This document shows positions 54,381 to 64,000 of a DNA stretch of 64,000 nt, piece by piece. Source of the DNA: Cycas panzhihuaensis. Taxonomy: Eukaryota > Cycadophyta. Within the stretch, counting starts at the first letter, position 1. Each line of letters opens with the position of its first letter. Location: NCBI GenBank assembly GCA_023213395.1, contig CM041465.1:181171741-181235740 (forward strand), read 5' to 3'. Under the pieces are notes generated by a model, which made no database searches, was not told where the DNA came from, and saw nothing but the letters and a program-made list of their open reading frames with translations. Made by a program: the position numbers and the translations under genes.

Positions 54381-55460
54381 TAAATATCTGGTAAACCATC
54401 AACCATATCAGAAATTTTCAGTAATTCTAATCTATTATTTGAGATATACCCCTACTTCAAATGCCAAATTTCATTATCAACTGCACTGGAAACAATAAAG
54501 AAAATTACATCACTTTTAGACATTGCATCAGTTTTTGGTATAATAGGAGTAGAAAACAATTTGTATAGATTGTTAGTTTCTACCCCTTCAACAATAACTA
54601 TTCCTCTGTTTTTCATATCTAAAATGAAACAATGTCCATCTTCATCAAAAATACTTCTCAACCTCTTTTTCCTTAGCTAGGCTACTAATAACAGGTTCAT
54701 CTCCATTCTAGGAACATATAGGACGTTTCCTATCTTTATGACTTGACCACTAAATTTTTACAGCAATCGTACTAATTCCTTCAATGTGAAGAGGAAGTTT
54801 GTTTCCTAATTCAACATATTTGTTCAGTGACTCAAACCAATCTTTCTGGCTTGTCATATGATTTGTTGCACCAGAGTCAGTATACCAATCATCCTTGGTT
54901 TTGAGACTTGAAGCTAGTGCCACAATGAAAGTTGTCTCTTCTTCTTCCTGTGTTGAAGCCTACTCCTTGCTATGGTTTCCTACTATCCTTTTCCCTCTCT
55001 AAATTTATGCTTGTCTTTGACGACACTAATATGGATAGTGACCTGATTGACCACAATGATAACAAACATCAAAAACATAACATTCACTTGCAAAATGTTC
55101 AAGTTTCTCGCAATTAAAATAGACTCTGGAATTTCTAGGTGGTGTTGATATTCCTCTACCTCTTCCTCGTTGCCATCTACCTCTGGATCTTGAAGATCTT
55201 CCTTGCCCTCTTGAGAAAAATTGTCCTCGACCTCTATTAAGTCTAGAGGCATATGCTTCTTCCTCTACTTCTTCATACCTCTTATTTCTTTGTTCTTGAA
55301 AAAACATTTGACTTGTCAAGTCTGCAAAAAACATGGTTATTGTTCTACCATTTCTTGTGAGCATGCTTACCATGGTCTCAAAAGATTTGGGTAATTTATG
55401 TACCACATGCCTCACCAATTCTCTATCTGTAATAGTTTCCCCAATAGAGGTGAGATTATT
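54381..55460 (-). pseudogene. Cop-4 protease and C-terminal Gag
   Basis: Gag body 55026-55418: MVRHVVHKLPKSFETMVSML, QMFFQEQRNKRYEEVEEEAY, an Arg/Gly-rich stretch, then knuckles VYFNCEKLEHFASEC (first Cys lost) and CYHCGQSGHYPY near 55040. Protease near 54870: YTDSGATNHMTSQKDWFESL with intact D-S-G. Pre-integrase zinc part near 54452-54661 (HCFILDMKNRGIVIVEGVET). Frame broken repeatedly. Confidence 0.8.
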
Positions 55461-55694
55461 TGTTACAAACCACCTTAAATAAAGTAATCAACCTATCATT
55501 ATCAAAAGGTCTTCTTGAATGGTTGTAACTATTCATGAAAGAGCCCTATTGTGTGCATATAAATACGCCCCAATTGTAACATTCATTATCACTTATTTTA
55601 TCAATCAAATCATTTGGTCTAATTTGACTATTCAAACTTCCAAGCGCACTTGTGTAGTGGTTGTTTCTTCAAGTTACGGAAAATGTCTATAACA
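55461..55694 (+). repeat. BRCT element 5' LTR
   Basis: About 234 bp with ATATAAATAC near 55556, a candidate TATA box. Pairs with 59399-59643 at roughly 90 percent identity by eye. Confidence 0.87.
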
Positions 55695-55696
55695 AC

Positions 55697-55708
55697 TAGT
55701 ATCAGAAC
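55697..55708 (+). other. BRCT element primer-binding site
   Basis: TAGTATCAGAAC, two mismatches from the initiator-Met complement TGGTATCAGAGC, two bases after the 5' LTR. Confidence 0.75.
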
Positions 55709-56193
55709 AACCTTCCTACCCTGTGGAAAACTTAATCTATTTGCATATTCACATATCTATCCATATATTTTCCCACTTTGTCTGTATATTTCAGACCATG
55801 CGAAGGTGGAGTTTAACATAGGCTCTACAAGATTATAGTCCAAGTAAGATAGAGATTTAAAACATGCCCGGGCATCTTAGAGGTCTCACGATGAAATTAA
55901 ATAATATATTTGTAGGCATCCCTACAAATATATTAAACGTTGCTACCAACGAATGATAGTATAAATCACTACAAGTCACTACATAATTTCAGTCATTTAG
56001 TTTTCTTTGCCATCCTATCATAACCTCACAATTAACATTTATCCACCATAAATTAATCTATATGTTATTTATAGTGTACATGAGTGGTAGTACAATCAAC
56101 TTCGGATGTAATATTGTGAGTAATAATGGTGTTGTAGATATTAATATATGTTGCTTTATTGAAAAACATAAATATACACATAGGAGCATTAAA

Positions 56194-56224
<31 letters not shown>

Positions 56225-57201
56225 TGTCAAGTACCATTTGAGCTTGAGGTAGTGCATATCTACCTCTGCAAAAAACAAAACTTATACACAGATCTTACAA
56301 TAGTTGTTTAGAGAGCCAACTATCTTGTGTGTTGAGTTAAATCACCAAAGACTTGTTTTGTGTGGAGGCAATTATACTATATTCCGCTTTTCTTTGGTGC
56401 TTCACTATGTGAGCTCCATTCTTTCATCTTTTTAGCACCTATGTCTCCCTCTCCTCGGATGTCTATTTTTCATTAATCTTACATCATATGCTCCCGAACT
56501 GGTCTTTTGTTTCCCTCGTCTAAATTGAACGTTTGTTTCCTCTTCTTCCCGCGTCATCCATCTTCCCTTCTGTTTCATCACCTTCCATTTTTTGCATTCA
56601 CCTTTTGTCACCTTCCATTGCAGTTTTGTCACCTTCCATTGTAGTTTTGTCACCTTTCGTTGCTTGTGTTCACCTTGCGCTCGCCTTTCGCCTGTCGCAA
56701 ATTCGTCATGTAGTTCACTTTCCATCCGTTGCATATTTGTCACGCAATTGTGTCACCTCAATATTAAGTCGCCCTACATGGTATCCATTCCCTCCCTTCA
56801 TTCTGCATCTTCATTCCACCGTTCTGTCACTCTCCGTTCCCCGGTTCCATCTTCCCGCGTCCACATTCTTCCCTGTAATTCTTTTTCCTCACTAGTATAA
56901 ATCGCTTTAAGTGACTATATTATAAGTTGCATATCATATCCTTCTATTATACTATATTAGTATATTACAGAGTTCGTCATTACGTTTACTATATATATTA
57001 TTATAGTTATTTCATATATATTATTCTATATATATATATTTTTTTTTTTTTATATTGATATAAATTGTAACGTATATTTCAATATATTCATTTTATACTC
57101 ATCTTATTATTTAGTAGAAGAACTCTTTATAATTATATCGTTGTTAAGAGTTACATACTTATCTTACCTTATATTATATAAGAAATAGCCCTTCATACGA
57201 C

Positions 57202-57236
<35 letters not shown>

Positions 57237-57600
57237 TCTTCTTTTTTTTTTTTTTTAATTTATTTACATAATATTATATTCATCTTGATGATAAAAGTGA
57301 ATATTTTATATTGCCTCGATGCAAAAGAAATAAACAAGAACAAAGGGTGATTAATCTTTTGACTAGTCAAAAGTAGTTCATCCTTTTAGCATTATATGCA
57401 CATATTAAATTAACATAGATAATTATTCAAAATGCTATAGTGACAAAAATAGTTACACAAAATGCCATAGTAACAGGATCTATACACACAAAACACTATA
57501 CTCATCTTAACGCATCACACAAAGATATTACAAAGACACTTGCACCTTCTTGCATGTATGTATATATATAATATTAAAATAAGATATTCAAAAACAAGGC
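55709..57600 (+). other. BRCT element leader and low-complexity region
   Basis: Contains a perfect 12-bp palindrome ATGCCCGGGCAT (55864-55875) and a 14-bp stem with a 4-base loop (55903-55934). Further on are a poly-A/(TA)n run (56191-56225), three 21-bp units TTTTGTCACCTTCCATTGCAG (56603-56665) and another long (TA)n/T run (57205-57255). An open frame at 56533-56895 is Ser/Pro/Phe-rich and spans the 21-bp repeats; I do not support it as a gene. Confidence 0.5.
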
Positions 57601-57603
57601 AAG

Positions 57604-58221
57604 GCAACAGAAGTATTTTTTCAAGGAATAAGATTTGTGCTAGCAAGGTTCGACCCTACAACACAAAACAAATATGCAATAGAGCTTGAGTACAACGGGG
57701 CATTTAACAGGGGATTCTATAATGTGAGTTACACTCATGTCATTGTTTATCAGTTTACATGCAATGATCCTATTTGTGCTATGGTTAGAAAGGATGGAAA
57801 GGTGTTGATTACACGCTTATATGTTGTAGACAATTTGGCCAAGGGAATGCTTGTAGATACTAATAAGATTTTGTACAGACCTATAAGAGATATGATTGGC
57901 ATTCCATGTAGTGCATGTTTATGCATGCGCTTGATAGGGTATCAAAGTCAAGATCGTCGTGACATTATGAGAATGGTTGAAACAATGGGCACATAATTTA
58001 CAAAGCCATTGATTGCAAGTAAAGTAACACACCTCATTTGTTACAAGTATGAAAGGGACAAGTATAGGGTTGCTAAACAAATGGAAGTAAACCTAGTCAA
58101 CCATCGTTGGCTTGAAGACTATTTGAAGGTTTGGGCATTACTTCCTGAAGAGAATTACCAGAAAAGTGGATGGGAAGTAGAGCTTTTAGAAGCAAAGACC
58201 AATGATTCAGAGGATGTTTAA
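57604..58221 (+). pseudogene. Captured plant tandem-BRCT protein (BRCT domains 1 and 2)
   Basis: One frame of about 205 codons with a single TAA (57994-57996, CAA in relatives). First BRCT: FQGIRFVLARFDPTTQNKY, YTHVIVYQFTCNDPICAMVR, KDGKVLITRLYVVDN, GMLVDTNKILYRPIRDMIGI. Second BRCT: MRLIGYQSQDRRDIMRMVET, FTKPLIASKVTHLICYKYER, KLVNHRWLEDYLKVWALLPE with the conserved Trp, then an acidic end. This is the N-terminal BRCT pair of plant proteins such as Arabidopsis At4g02110, presumed to act in DNA-damage signalling. No intron is visible across both domains. Confidence 0.85.
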
Positions 58222-58584
58222 GATACCAAAGTTGTCTACCTCTATTGTCAACACACAATCAAGTCTCATACAATTATTCTACTAGTTTACATGGAATTCT
58301 TATGGTGCCAAATTCCAAACCCCTATCACATCCTACATCAGATAAGTTGGTTTTTACAAATAAGGAATTATCAAGGATAAAACTTTCACCCAAAGAACAT
58401 AGAAAAATAAAGACTTGCGAAAAAAAAATGAGAAGTTTTTAGATATAAAGAGTCGAGATAAATGTAGAGAATCTTCTCCGACATTAGTAAACCTCAATGA
58501 TGCCTACTTGTTAGCGTTAGACAAAAAATTTAGGAGCAAGCAAGAATATTAGAAGAATTACATCAAAAAAATCATGAAGAACAT
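58222..58584 (+). pseudogene. Likely continuation of the captured BRCT gene
   Basis: After the BRCT pair the frame resumes as DTKVVYLYCQHTIKSHT and, in another phase (58245-58442), NKELSRIKLSPKEHRKIK. Polar and Lys-rich, as in the linker regions of large BRCT proteins, but not diagnostic. Confidence 0.35.
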
Positions 58585-58986
58585 ATGGATAAATGTGTCA
58601 ATAAGGTAGATGAGAATGGCACATTTATGTTAAAAGCCAATGGAATACAAAATCATGCAATACAAAAAGAAAAAGAGCCTACAAATCAAATCATAGTTCC
58701 AACACATAATTTGAGCATGCAAGAAGAAGAAAATAAACAACAAGAAAATAAGGATAAACCATTGATAGCTGACAAGGACAAAAATTTAGTGTTATTCTCA
58801 AAAGAATATATCAAGTATATGTCAAAAAAGTCAATCATGCCAGTGATGACATCTACGTTCCCTGATCAATTTGAGAAAAACCAACCAATGCCAATAACAT
58901 CTCTTGATCAATTTAAACAAAGGTTACTAATACCGACAATAACAAGTTCACCTCCTAATCAAGCAAATAATTACATGTATATCTAA
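58585..58986 (+). CDS. Hypothetical open frame, possibly part of the captured gene
   Basis: 133 codons, Lys/Glu/Asn-rich: MDKCVNKVDENGTFMLKANG, QEEENKQQENKDKPLIADKD, ending with three DQF-containing repeats (FPDQFEKNQPMP, SLDQFKQRLLIP, then PPNQANNYMYI). No domain is recognised. Its place downstream of the BRCT pair suggests the same captured transcript. Confidence 0.35.
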   Translation: MDKCVNKVDENGTFMLKANGIQNHAIQKEKEPTNQIIVPTHNLSMQEEENKQQENKDKPLIADKDKNLVLFSKEYIKYMSKKSIMPVMTSTFPDQFEKNQPMPITSLDQFKQRLLIPTITSSPPNQANNYMYI

Positions 58987-59385
58987 CGATTTTCCAGTGT
59001 CAACAATAATTATTACACCTCCTAATGAATCTAAGAAGATCTCAAGAATTGGTATAAAATCATATATTCTAAGACAATACCACATTTGTCAATAGATTGA
59101 AATCAAAGTCGAATGGAAGATTCTTTGGCAGCAACCTTCAACCTGTAGGCAAAGGCATACAAAAATTCAACATTTTTGTAGTTAGCATCTACCAAAGAAT
59201 TCTAACTAGTATGCAATCGCATCAACTTATTCAAGCTTCCCCTTATATGCGTTTTCGTTATTGTTTAAAGTTCCAATAATTATGACTCGACAACATATAT
59301 TAGATAATTATGATATCCTTTTATCAACAAGAGATGACATCAAACCAATTGTTACCTCAATCATGTTTCGAGGATGAAACATTTC
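58987..59385 (+). other. BRCT element 3' internal sequence
   Basis: No coding recognised. Two short stretches repeat the CACCTCCTAATSAA motif of the preceding frame (near 58950 and 59018). Ends at the polypurine tract. Confidence 0.4.
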
Positions 59386-59398
59386 AAGGAGGAGGTAT

Positions 59399-59643
59399 TG
59401 TTACAAACCACCTTAAATAAAGTAATCAACCAATCATTATCAAAAGGTCTTGTTGAATGGTTGCAACTATTCATAAAAGAGCCCTATTGTGTGCATATAA
59501 ATACACCCCAACTGTAATATTCATTATTACTTATTTTATCAATTAAATTCTTTGGTCTATTTTAACTATTCAAACTTCCAAGCACACTTGTGTACTTATT
59601 AAAAACTGGTTGTTTCTTTAAGTTATGGAAAATGTTCATAACA
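59399..59643 (+). repeat. BRCT element 3' LTR
   Basis: About 245 bp; the extra length over the 5' copy is a small insertion (CTTATTAAAAA) near 59603. Confidence 0.87.
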
Positions 59644-60036
59644 TTTCTTCATAGCATTTGTCTTTGCTATATACTCAAAAACAGGTTGATTTTCCCTTAG
59701 ACGAAAGATTTTGAAGTTGATCTCTAAGAGCAGTTATTCTAGCTTCATTCTACTGACAGAATAATAATGTAAGAGTAGTCCAAATTATAGGAGCAAAATT
59801 TAAGCCAATTATGTGTGGCAAAAGAGAATCTAAAATAGTGAGTTCGAGAAGTCCTACAACATCATTATTACATTTTCCCAATCTACTAATTGGGCAAGAT
59901 CAATTGACTTTGCTTCATCACCAGTAGTGAGTCTCCCGATTTTCTTTGGCCTAGTAATCCCTTCAATTTTGGCATTCCAAATACTGAAATTATTTTCAAT
60001 CAATCTATCTAATTCAAAAAACCCTAAAGCAGCCAT
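59644..60036 (-). pseudogene. gag: Cop-4 Gag, N-terminal part
   Basis: ATG at 60036: MAALGFFELDRLIENNFSIW is a copia Gag start, followed by KIEGITRPKKIGRLTTGDEA and VDWENV near 59870, and by ARITALRDQL-like and PVFEYIAKTNAMK sequence ending at the BRCT element. It continues at 55460 as NLTSIGETITDRELVRHVV. Frameshifts and stops. Confidence 0.78.
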
Positions 60037-60605
60037 ACTTTGGATACAAAATACCTCTGAATACTAAGAAACAAATACTAATTAAGGCTTGCTCTATTTG
60101 AGTGTCACATACTACTGAGTATAAGACACCAGATGTTCGATTTTTTAGGAGTATGAATATCTTATTTCAATTCAACAAACAGTATGTTTTTAGTAGTATA
60201 TATAACCAATAATACTTGGTTTATGATCAACAGTATATTCAGCATATAACCAGAAGATAACCATGTAAAAAATAGCAACAGATATATGACATTAAATCAG
60301 TAGTATAACTCTAAAAAACAATAGATCATACTCAGCCAAAGGATAGTAAATAAACTTGATTTTCTGGCAGTAGATGGCAACAGATCTCAATAGAGGACAA
60401 CAAATTTTAAGGGGGATAGAATTTCAATCTTTCACCTCAGATTTTTTATGAAGAACAATATCAAAAAACATACTAGATAATACTTGGCTAACATCTGATC
60501 ACTTTTGATTGATTTTGTCTTCCCAAGAAGTACGAGCAGCTTCCTTAATTAGTACAGATAACAAAGACAAAAGTTGGACCTCAGAAAAACCCACTCTGAT
60601 ACCAT
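60037..60605 (-). other. Cop-4 leader and primer-binding site, no LTR
   Basis: Minus strand: TGGTATCAGAGT at 60594-60605, then about 560 bp of leader to the gag ATG, similar in length to the Cop-3 leader. Immediately outside (60606) is copia gag coding sequence, not an LTR. Confidence 0.65.
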
Positions 60606-61740
60606 CAATATTGTGTGATGAGGACATCCCAGTTCTTTCTATGTGTGCTTGTACAAATTGACCTCCACCAAATATGTCTTCACAAGTGTCATCAACATTG
60701 TGAGCTCCATGGCGTTGTTGATGATGTGGCAACTTGTGAACTGAAGTTCTCCAAAACTAAGCGAGGTGTCCCTTTTAGTTACACCTCTGGCACACTATAG
60801 TTTGATTTCCAGTCCCTTGAGAAGTACTAAGCTAGTTAGATTGTCTCTGATTACCAGATCTTTATCCAGTGTAATCATTTTGACTTTAGTTTTGAGACGT
60901 TATTTGCTAAGTCTGCAAATTCTGTTGTCCTTAAGGACATTGTCCTTGTGATCTGCCTCTTCCTCTATCACAAGAGGAACCTTGATTTTTGGTGTAACAA
61001 ACTTCTTCATCTACTTCGAACTCTGCATCAAAAGTGGGATCTGATGAGGCATAGTTTGTATCAAAGGTTTTGTCAAATTCAACAAACTTCTCAGTGAGTG
61101 CTTCAAAGTTCAAGGTCTTCAGTGTGCCACTGGACTGAAAATTGCCAAGCAAATTCTTGTAATCTGGAACATGGAGACACGATTGAATTAAAAAGGCCCA
61201 AATAATGCATTGGGTTTTGAAGTCCTTATCTATGGCATGTTTTATGCATTGAAAGATGTTAATTGTCTCTGTTGCGCACCCCTTCTGCGTCTTTAACTTA
61301 TTCATCTTCAACACTAGGTGAACAAGTTTAAAGTATGATTTTGTATCAAAGTTCTTCTTAAGAACTTCAAGGACCTTCCAAGTAGTATCATGTACTGCTT
61401 CATCACTCAATTTGTGCAAGGAGTAGTCTGTAACAAGTGGAATCCTAGCACAGATTTTGTCATCGTCTAATTCCTATTGTCTTTTGGCTGCAGCATCAGT
61501 GGGAGCAATCGGAGGTGTTCCTCCAAAAGCGATTGTTGTTGCAGCGGCAGGAACAATTGGCATGAGTTTCAAGTGATCTCGCCAAAGTCCCTCATATTTG
61601 GCAACATTTTTAACATATATGAACCACATATCCCCATTTTCCTTTCCTTTGAGAATGCAATTAAAATTATGTTTGAACTGGAACAACATGATGTCTAATT
61701 GGGAGTAATCTGGATGAAGCAGAATAGTAGAAGAGAATGT
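60606..61740 (-). pseudogene. gag: Cop-5 Gag
   Basis: One frame from about 61689 to 60931 with a stop near 61475: CILKGKENGDMWFIYVKNVA, EAVHDTTWKVLEVLKKNFDT, IDKDFKTQCIIWAFLIQSCL, TEKFVEFDKTFD. This is the helical Gag of the UBN2 type. In other phases IVCQRCNxKGHLA near 60790 is the zinc knuckle (last Cys lost), followed by HHQQRHGAHNVDDTCEDIFG up to the junction. Confidence 0.68.
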
Positions 61741-63678
61741 GAATATTTACAAAATGTCACCAATATTTGTGACGAATTAGCTTGATGCAGCAAGGTTTTG
61801 AAAAGCACTTATATGAAAATGGGCCACGAACACTTGTGGTAATGACACCTAACACAATAGGGAATTTTGAATGAGGCACTGAATGATGAGAATGCAAAGC
61901 ACTATTAGGCCACTAACACTTGTGCCTAATTTCACCTAACGTAGCAGGGATTTGTGATGAAGAGTTTATAGTTGGATCACTGTGAAAAATGACAAGTGGT
62001 GATCACTTATGCAAGAATTATGGTCAAATGAGACTCAGGCATTTAGTGGTACACACAACTAAAGTCCAAAAAGGTGGAATGCGTGATCATACCACTAACC
62101 TCACATTTGTGTTCAGATGCAGTTGAGGTTGTGTCTAAATGTAATTAAGGATGCCTAAGGCTTCTAGTTGAATTAAGGATAGCCTTCACCTGTGATACCC
62201 ACAACTACGCTTGGTGATGAAATCCAAGTTGTAGTAGGGCCTAGGTACTCCCAATCCTCACCCAATAAACCAATAAACAGTAATATACCTCCTTCGAAGA
62301 GTCAAGCAATACTGCATACCCACGACTATGACAGATATTGGACCAGGTTCATTTTAATATTGCATTAAGTTTCAGTTTTTCTGGATGGTTATCAGGATAG
62401 TCCCTAATTGGAGTCTGTTAGTATGGCTAACCAATCGCTCCACCGCTATTCTAGTTATGTCCAAACCAAACTTGAGACCCACACCTTCTTTATGGCACGA
62501 AATTCTGCCAACCGGGGTATCTCAACCTTGACAAGTGTGCAGGTACAAGCTAGCAGAATAATCCATCGAGATGTGTTCATTTTAGAGGAAGATGTGAAAA
62601 TGTTTTCGATATGCTAAAAATTTGAACTGAAACTTGCTTGTAAAATGCTTGAAGTGTTTGCTTTTTTATGTGCGCTTTTGCTTGCCTTTTGATGTGCTTT
62701 TATGTGTTGAAAAATCATGCAAAAATATGAAGTATGGGCACTTGATTTTTGCTCCGATCCAGGTGACCCAATACTTTTACAAATTTCCCTCCTTTTTAAA
62801 ATTTTGAATTTTTAAAAATGTTTAAAAAAAAACCCTTTTTTTAGAAGAAAAAAGGTAAAATTTTTCTGAAATGTAGATTGGGACCTGTACTGCCCGAATC
62901 TAAAGTTGAATCTACAAAAAACTTCAAAAAAATATGGAAAAAAAAAAAAGATTTTAGGACGCGGCCAACAAACTCCTCCAAACGAAAAAGTGCTCGTATC
63001 ATTCAAACTAAGCGTCGAAATTCGATGAAAGTGGTCCCAATGGATAGATCGAGAAAAAACATTCAAAATCCATGTGGTTTCACTAGCTAAAACTCAAAAA
63101 TCTGACAAAGCTTTGAGAAAAACATCTTTTTAGGGTTGCAAATGTTTTTGCCTGGTTTCTGACATTTGGGGATCAAATCTGAGGTTTACCTAAAAGAGAA
63201 AGTTGATCTGGAGGCTAAGGCGACCCTACCCTCCTTGCCAAATTTGAGCTCGATCCGACAGCTTTGAATTCTTTTGGTTGTACACTATACAGACAGTCAT
63301 ACGGTCTGTACAATTGTTATACAAACAGCTTACTACAAACTATAAACAGTCGATCTACTCCTTTGTTGGCTCAAAATATCACCTCTTTGGCTAGCTCTGA
63401 ATTCTAACAAAATTTTGCTAGAGTTTTCCCTTTGAGACTTAAGAAATGGCTCTAAAAATAGCAACTTGAGGGGATTGGAACCCAGAAAACTAGATCCTCT
63501 TTTGATTCTCTTGAAAACCTACAACAAAAAAGAGGATACAAATATTTGTAAGATAATATTTTGCAAAAATGAAATAGCTCTCAAAATAAAATAACATTTT
63601 CACTCTCAATGCTCCACATGGATTGTGGAGAAGAGGAAATGGTCTCCTTGCTAGTGCAATGAAGATGAGACAAGCCTC
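61741..63678 (-). other. Cop-5 long leader
   Basis: About 1.9 kb between primer-binding site and gag with no convincing frame; A/T-rich with poly-A/T runs near 62820-62950. Comparable with the 2.3 kb leader of Cop-2. Confidence 0.5.
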
Positions 63679-63690
63679 ACTCTAATACCA
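63679..63690 (-). other. Cop-5 primer-binding site
   Basis: Minus strand TGGTATTAGAGT, two mismatches to the initiator-Met complement. Confidence 0.7.
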
Positions 63691-63692
63691 CA

Positions 63693-64000
63693 TGAAGGGA
63701 AGATGGGATCTAGTGTCTCACCACAAACACTACAACATTGGCAAATCAATGGAGGTAAGAAGAAATGAGAGCAACAATTGAAAAACCAAAGGAGAGCTCA
63801 AGAATGAGAGGTGAGAATTATATCACCCTCCATGAGACCTCAACTATTATATGTTGAGATTAGGTTTAGGAGACAGAAGACTGATGAGAGAATGTGATAC
63901 CTTTATTGAGAGAATGATGTCTTTAAATACATAGAGAATGGGTAACCGTTATAACTTGACGGTTAACCTACCTATTAACTAAGTAATTGATGCTTATACT
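63693..64000 (-). repeat. Cop-5 5' LTR, partial
   Basis: Ends (element orientation) TCCCTTCA next to the primer-binding site. The start lies outside the window. No second copy is visible. Confidence 0.55.

Larger units (their letters stand above)
55461..59643 (+). mobile_element. BRCT-carrying LTR retrotransposon
   Basis: Two direct repeats of about 234 and 245 bp (55461-55694, 59399-59643) start TGTTACAAACC and end AACA. A primer-binding site follows the first and a purine tract (AAGGAGGAGGTA, 59386-59397) precedes the second. It lies in Cop-4 gag on the opposite strand. No Gag, RT or integrase is recognised; instead the interior carries a BRCT-domain host gene sequence. The TSD is imperfect (left TTATT, right TTTCT), but Cop-4 gag resumes correctly on both sides. 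Confidence 0.85.
52305..60605 (-). mobile_element. Cop-4: Ty1/copia element without LTRs
   Basis: Blocks 52305-55460 and 59644-60605, minus strand, divided by the BRCT element. It has leader, gag, protease, integrase and RT, related to Cop-3 (two zinc knuckles, similar sequence). The RT stops at SYSVG and is joined to Gyp-3 gag, so RNase H and 3' LTR are gone. At the other end the internal region starts at a primer-binding site with no LTR outside it. Confidence 0.8.
60606..64000 (-). mobile_element. Cop-5: 5' part of a Ty1/copia element
   Basis: Reads on the minus strand from the right edge: 5' LTR (63693 onward), primer-binding site (63679-63690), long leader, gag, then cut at 60606 by Cop-4. 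No pol is present in the window. Confidence 0.72.

Noticed and set aside
55456-55460. Clean TSD for the BRCT element
   Set aside because: Left TTATT and right TTTCT agree at only three of five bases; shifting the edges gives ATTT on both sides but breaks the TG...CA ends. Left as imperfect.
56533-56895. 120-codon Ser/Pro-rich frame in the BRCT element
   Set aside because: It is spanned by 21-bp repeats and pyrimidine-rich sequence, with an equally open antisense frame; no homology recognised.
62408-62617. Short plus-strand frame in the Cop-5 leader
   Set aside because: No homology, poor context, and within a leader read on the other strand.

Overview
The window is a deep nest of LTR retrotransposons from a plant nuclear genome. 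The evidence is the mix of Ty3/gypsy (including a chromovirus) and Ty1/copia elements, primer-binding sites matching plant initiator-Met tRNA, A/T-rich sequence with CT and TA microsatellites, and a captured plant-type BRCT gene. Many old elements coexist with LTR pairs differing by roughly 1 to 6 percent (counted by eye). That suits a large, slow-turnover genome; a gymnosperm is plausible, but this is inference. I see no intact host gene, tRNA, rRNA or CRISPR array. Element names below are mine.

Left part, mostly plus strand. Chr-1 (1-3561) is the 3' part of a chromovirus with RT, RNase H, integrase, chromodomain and 3' LTR. It abuts Gyp-1 (3562 to about 10970), a gypsy element with the order protease, second Gag-like region, RT, RNase H, integrase, array of a short palindromic word, ORF-X, polypurine tract and a candidate LTR. 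Cop-1 (minus strand) is a copia element split into 11712-15408 and about 26480-27115 by Gyp-2 (15409 to about 26480, plus strand). The 5' LTR of Gyp-2 is itself interrupted by Lard-1 (15844-18160, TSD GTGAG), a non-autonomous element whose LTRs are related to that of Chr-1.

Middle part, minus strand. Gyp-3 (27171-52304) has the same unusual layout as Gyp-1 and Gyp-2. It is interrupted by a solo LTR of the Gyp-2 family (48245-49085, TSD ATGAG) and by Cop-2 (31623-47088, TSD AACAT). Cop-2 carries a 2.67 kb tandem duplication of most of gag-pol, and is in turn interrupted beside its RT active-site codons by the young copia Cop-3 (33114-38271, TSD TATAA).

Right part. The 5' end of Gyp-3 is joined in frame to a truncated copia RT (Cop-4, minus strand). 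The gag of Cop-4 is interrupted by a plus-strand LTR element (55461-59643) carrying a captured tandem-BRCT host gene. The internal region of Cop-4 starts exactly at a primer-binding site, with no 5' LTR, against the gag of Cop-5, whose own 5' LTR runs off the right edge.

Most pol genes are broken, largely by nonsense changes that look like C-to-T or G-to-A transitions. The observations most worth follow-up are the BRCT capture, the protease/Gag-like/RT arrangement with ORF-X shared by three gypsy elements, the palindromic words shared by LTRs and internal arrays, and the in-frame gag-pol tandem duplication.
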